64,000 bases of DNA, from NCBI GenBank assembly GCA_959347315.1, contig OY365811.1, positions 33,102,543 through 33,166,542 of the forward strand, in the 5' to 3' direction. The notes beneath the pieces were generated by a model, which saw only the letters and a program-made list of their open reading frames with translations, was not told the origin of the DNA and made no database searches. Source of the DNA: Bimastos eiseni. Its lineage: Eukaryota; Annelida; Clitellata; Crassiclitellata; Lumbricidae. A program made the position numbers and the translations under genes. Numbering within the stretch: position 1 is the stretch's first letter; each line of letters opens with the position of its first letter. This document shows, in pieces, positions 62,218 through 64,000 of the stretch.

Positions 62218-62690
62218 ATATAACTGGACAACAGCTTTAGCACCTTTAATCTTCGCATGGGCGCATAAATGATGGAAAGTACAAATTATAAACTAGCTTG
62301 TTCATCGCAGGGCCTCAAGTAAGTGTTAAAGTCAACTACACACAGTTGGGTCCTGAGATCGCTGATGTCCACCACGGCGAGCAGTGTTTCAGGTGTGCCA
62401 GAGTGGCAGAAGAGCGTTTGGGAAAAGAGCGCAGGTATGGGGAAGAAAAGCGCAGAGGCAAAAAGAGGGCAGAGGGACAGAAGAGAGCAGAGGGACAGAA
62501 GAGCGCAGGGAGGCAGAATGGTCGTTGAGGCGCTGCTGAGTGCGGACCAAGAGCTAATAGTATAGAATTTCTCCCTGTGAAGTAAGTCCAAAATGTTTGC
62601 AGTCGTTTACAATGATTTCATTACTTAAGTCTTAAATTCTTAAATTCCAAATAGCCTATTTGTATACTACTTTATACAACACACTCCTGT

Positions 62691-62970
62691 CAAGTCAACT
62701 TCACACTTGATAAAGTCAACTTCACACTTGATAAAGTCAACTTCACACTTGATAAAGTCAACTTCATACTTGATAAAGTCAACTTCACACTTGATAAAGT
62801 CAACTTCACACTTGATAAAGTCAACTTCACACTTGATAAAGTCAACTTCACACTTGATAAAGTCAACTTCACACTTGATAAAGTCAACTTCACACTTGAT
62901 AAAGTCAACTTCACACTTGATAAAGTCAACTTCACACTTGATAAAGTCAACTTCACACTTGATAAAGTCA
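62691..62970. repeat. 21-bp minisatellite, about 13 copies
   Basis: The unit AAAGTCAACTTCACACTTGA+T is repeated with one transition (CAC to CAT) near 62767. Because 21 is divisible by 3 it reads as a 7-residue repeat on both strands. Confidence 0.96.
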
Positions 62971-63126
62971 ATCGCACACTATGTGTTAGGAAACACACAA
63001 TCGTAATCATAGCGCTACAACAACGTATAAGAAATAAATATAATCTACGCAAAGCACTGTTCTGATTTAACATCATAATTGCTAATTGATTTGCTAATAT
63101 TAATATTAATTAGTCTAGCTACTTAC

Positions 63127-63210
63127 CTCGACGGAGAAGAGATAAACTCTATAGACGTGACTGTTCTATTTCCAGGATAAAGTCTCTTGAATATGATATC
63201 TCCAATTCGC
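63127..63210 (-). CDS. Possible internal exon, 84 bp
   Basis: It lies between a GCGAATTATAG acceptor and an ideal GTAAGT donor (63121-63126) and encodes RIGDIIFKRLYPGNR, TVTSIEFISSPS with matching phase 2 at both ends. The translation looks protein-like, but no family is recognised and no neighbouring exon could be joined. It could instead be a 5' untranslated exon, given the CpG-richer DNA upstream. Confidence 0.3.
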
Positions 63211-63439
63211 CTATAATTCGCAAAGGTCACAATATATATGTTTACTTTCGATTGGAATATTCCTTCGGCAGTTGGCTATCACCTCATCGCTTAAGACGGC
63301 CTTTGGCGGCTATGGTCAATGAAAAAAGCTGAACAGTCAAATGAAATAAAATCCTTTGAGTGGTCTGTATATTGCAACGACAGTCCCTAAACCCAATAGT
63401 GCACTCGCCCATTCAAACCATCGCCTCCTGTGAGCTCGA

Positions 63440-63720
63440 GTAACTTAAAGTTGTTTATCGTGTCGTCCTCGTCGTACGCAACTGGTCTTAATGCGACGGT
63501 AATCGCGCCTGAATGCAATTAAAACTTTACTCTTCCACGTTCGCCTGACAACACGAAGTGGTGCGACCCCTATCGGCGTCGACGCCAAAACACGGGCGAT
63601 AATTGGGATGCGAGGGCCTATTGGCAGACGAGAAGCCCCGAACGAACAAAGGAAACGTCAGACCGTTGGCCAATCACGCTTCACGTCTCACGTAGGCCGA
63701 AGACGTCTCGTGAAGAAGAA
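63440..63720. promoter_or_regulatory. CpG-richer segment near the window end
   Basis: Visibly denser CG dinucleotides (TCGGCGTCGACGCC, ACGGGCGA, GACGTCTCGTG) than the surrounding AT-rich DNA. It might be a promoter for a minus-strand gene. No TATA box or start was identified. Confidence 0.25.
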
Positions 63721-64000
63721 GAAGTCGTCGATGACATCTGAGACACGTACACTGCCAAACCGTTGAACGCACTCATGTACTCAGGCCCATACATACATAC
63801 GTAAGCCTGTACCCGTTGGCTACCCCTAACAAACTGTGAGCGCTCAAGCGAAACCCTCGTCGTTCATTTAAACGATCGGAGAAAGATTCAACAACGGTCG
63901 AGTGCAGGACATCACTCTATGCGCTGTGCGTGTCCTCCAGACAAAAAACATTGCTGTGGTCTGAGTAGCTATAGCTGCTGCTGCTGCCCTCTAAAAACAT

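Overview
This is eukaryotic, animal-type genomic DNA: intron-split genes with GT/AG splice sites, very dense microsatellites and minisatellites, tRNA-derived SINEs, decayed LINE fragments, MITE-like inverted-repeat elements and one 200-base assembly gap. No bacterial operon, CRISPR array or rRNA is visible. The protein families and the extreme simple-repeat load suggest a marine invertebrate. I cannot name the phylum from sequence alone.

The one gene that can be modelled end to end lies on the minus strand between 20065 and 5875. Ten exons (19972-20065, 12613-12818, 11766-11888, 11051-11189, 10480-10620, 9023-9195, 8472-8616, 7607-7654, 6506-6751, 5875-6149) join with matching phases at all nine junctions into a 1590-base reading frame of 529 codons plus stop. 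The product reads as a secreted lectin-like protein: signal peptide, two F5/8 type C (discoidin) domains, a short two-cysteine linker, and a C-terminal fucolectin (FTP, eel-agglutinin type) domain. The FTP domain keeps the four fold cysteines but lacks the canonical fucose-binding triad and the vicinal cysteine pair. The last intron is largely (CU)n/(CA)n tract in the transcript.

The rest is mostly repeat-rich intergenic or intronic DNA. 1-5.9 kb has a foldback element, SINE remnants and trinucleotide runs. 13-20 kb (first intron of the lectin gene) has satellites, SINEs and a decayed pyrimidine-rich array. 20-29 kb has a 12-bp minisatellite, three LINE fragments and a possible acidic first exon at 26.5-26.7 kb. 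30-37 kb has several very long micro/minisatellites. 40-46 kb has an 18-bp minisatellite, a tRNA-derived SINE and a hAT-type MITE with a perfect 8-bp target duplication. 46301-46500 is unknown sequence. 48-52 kb holds (AC)n and a 649-bp (GTAT)n tract. 52-64 kb is sparse, with a LINE remnant, another MITE, a 21-bp minisatellite and a possible minus-strand exon next to a CpG-richer end.

One global signal is not explained by any single feature: the palindromic octamer TAGGCCTA occurs 19 times by manual count, where about one is expected by chance.
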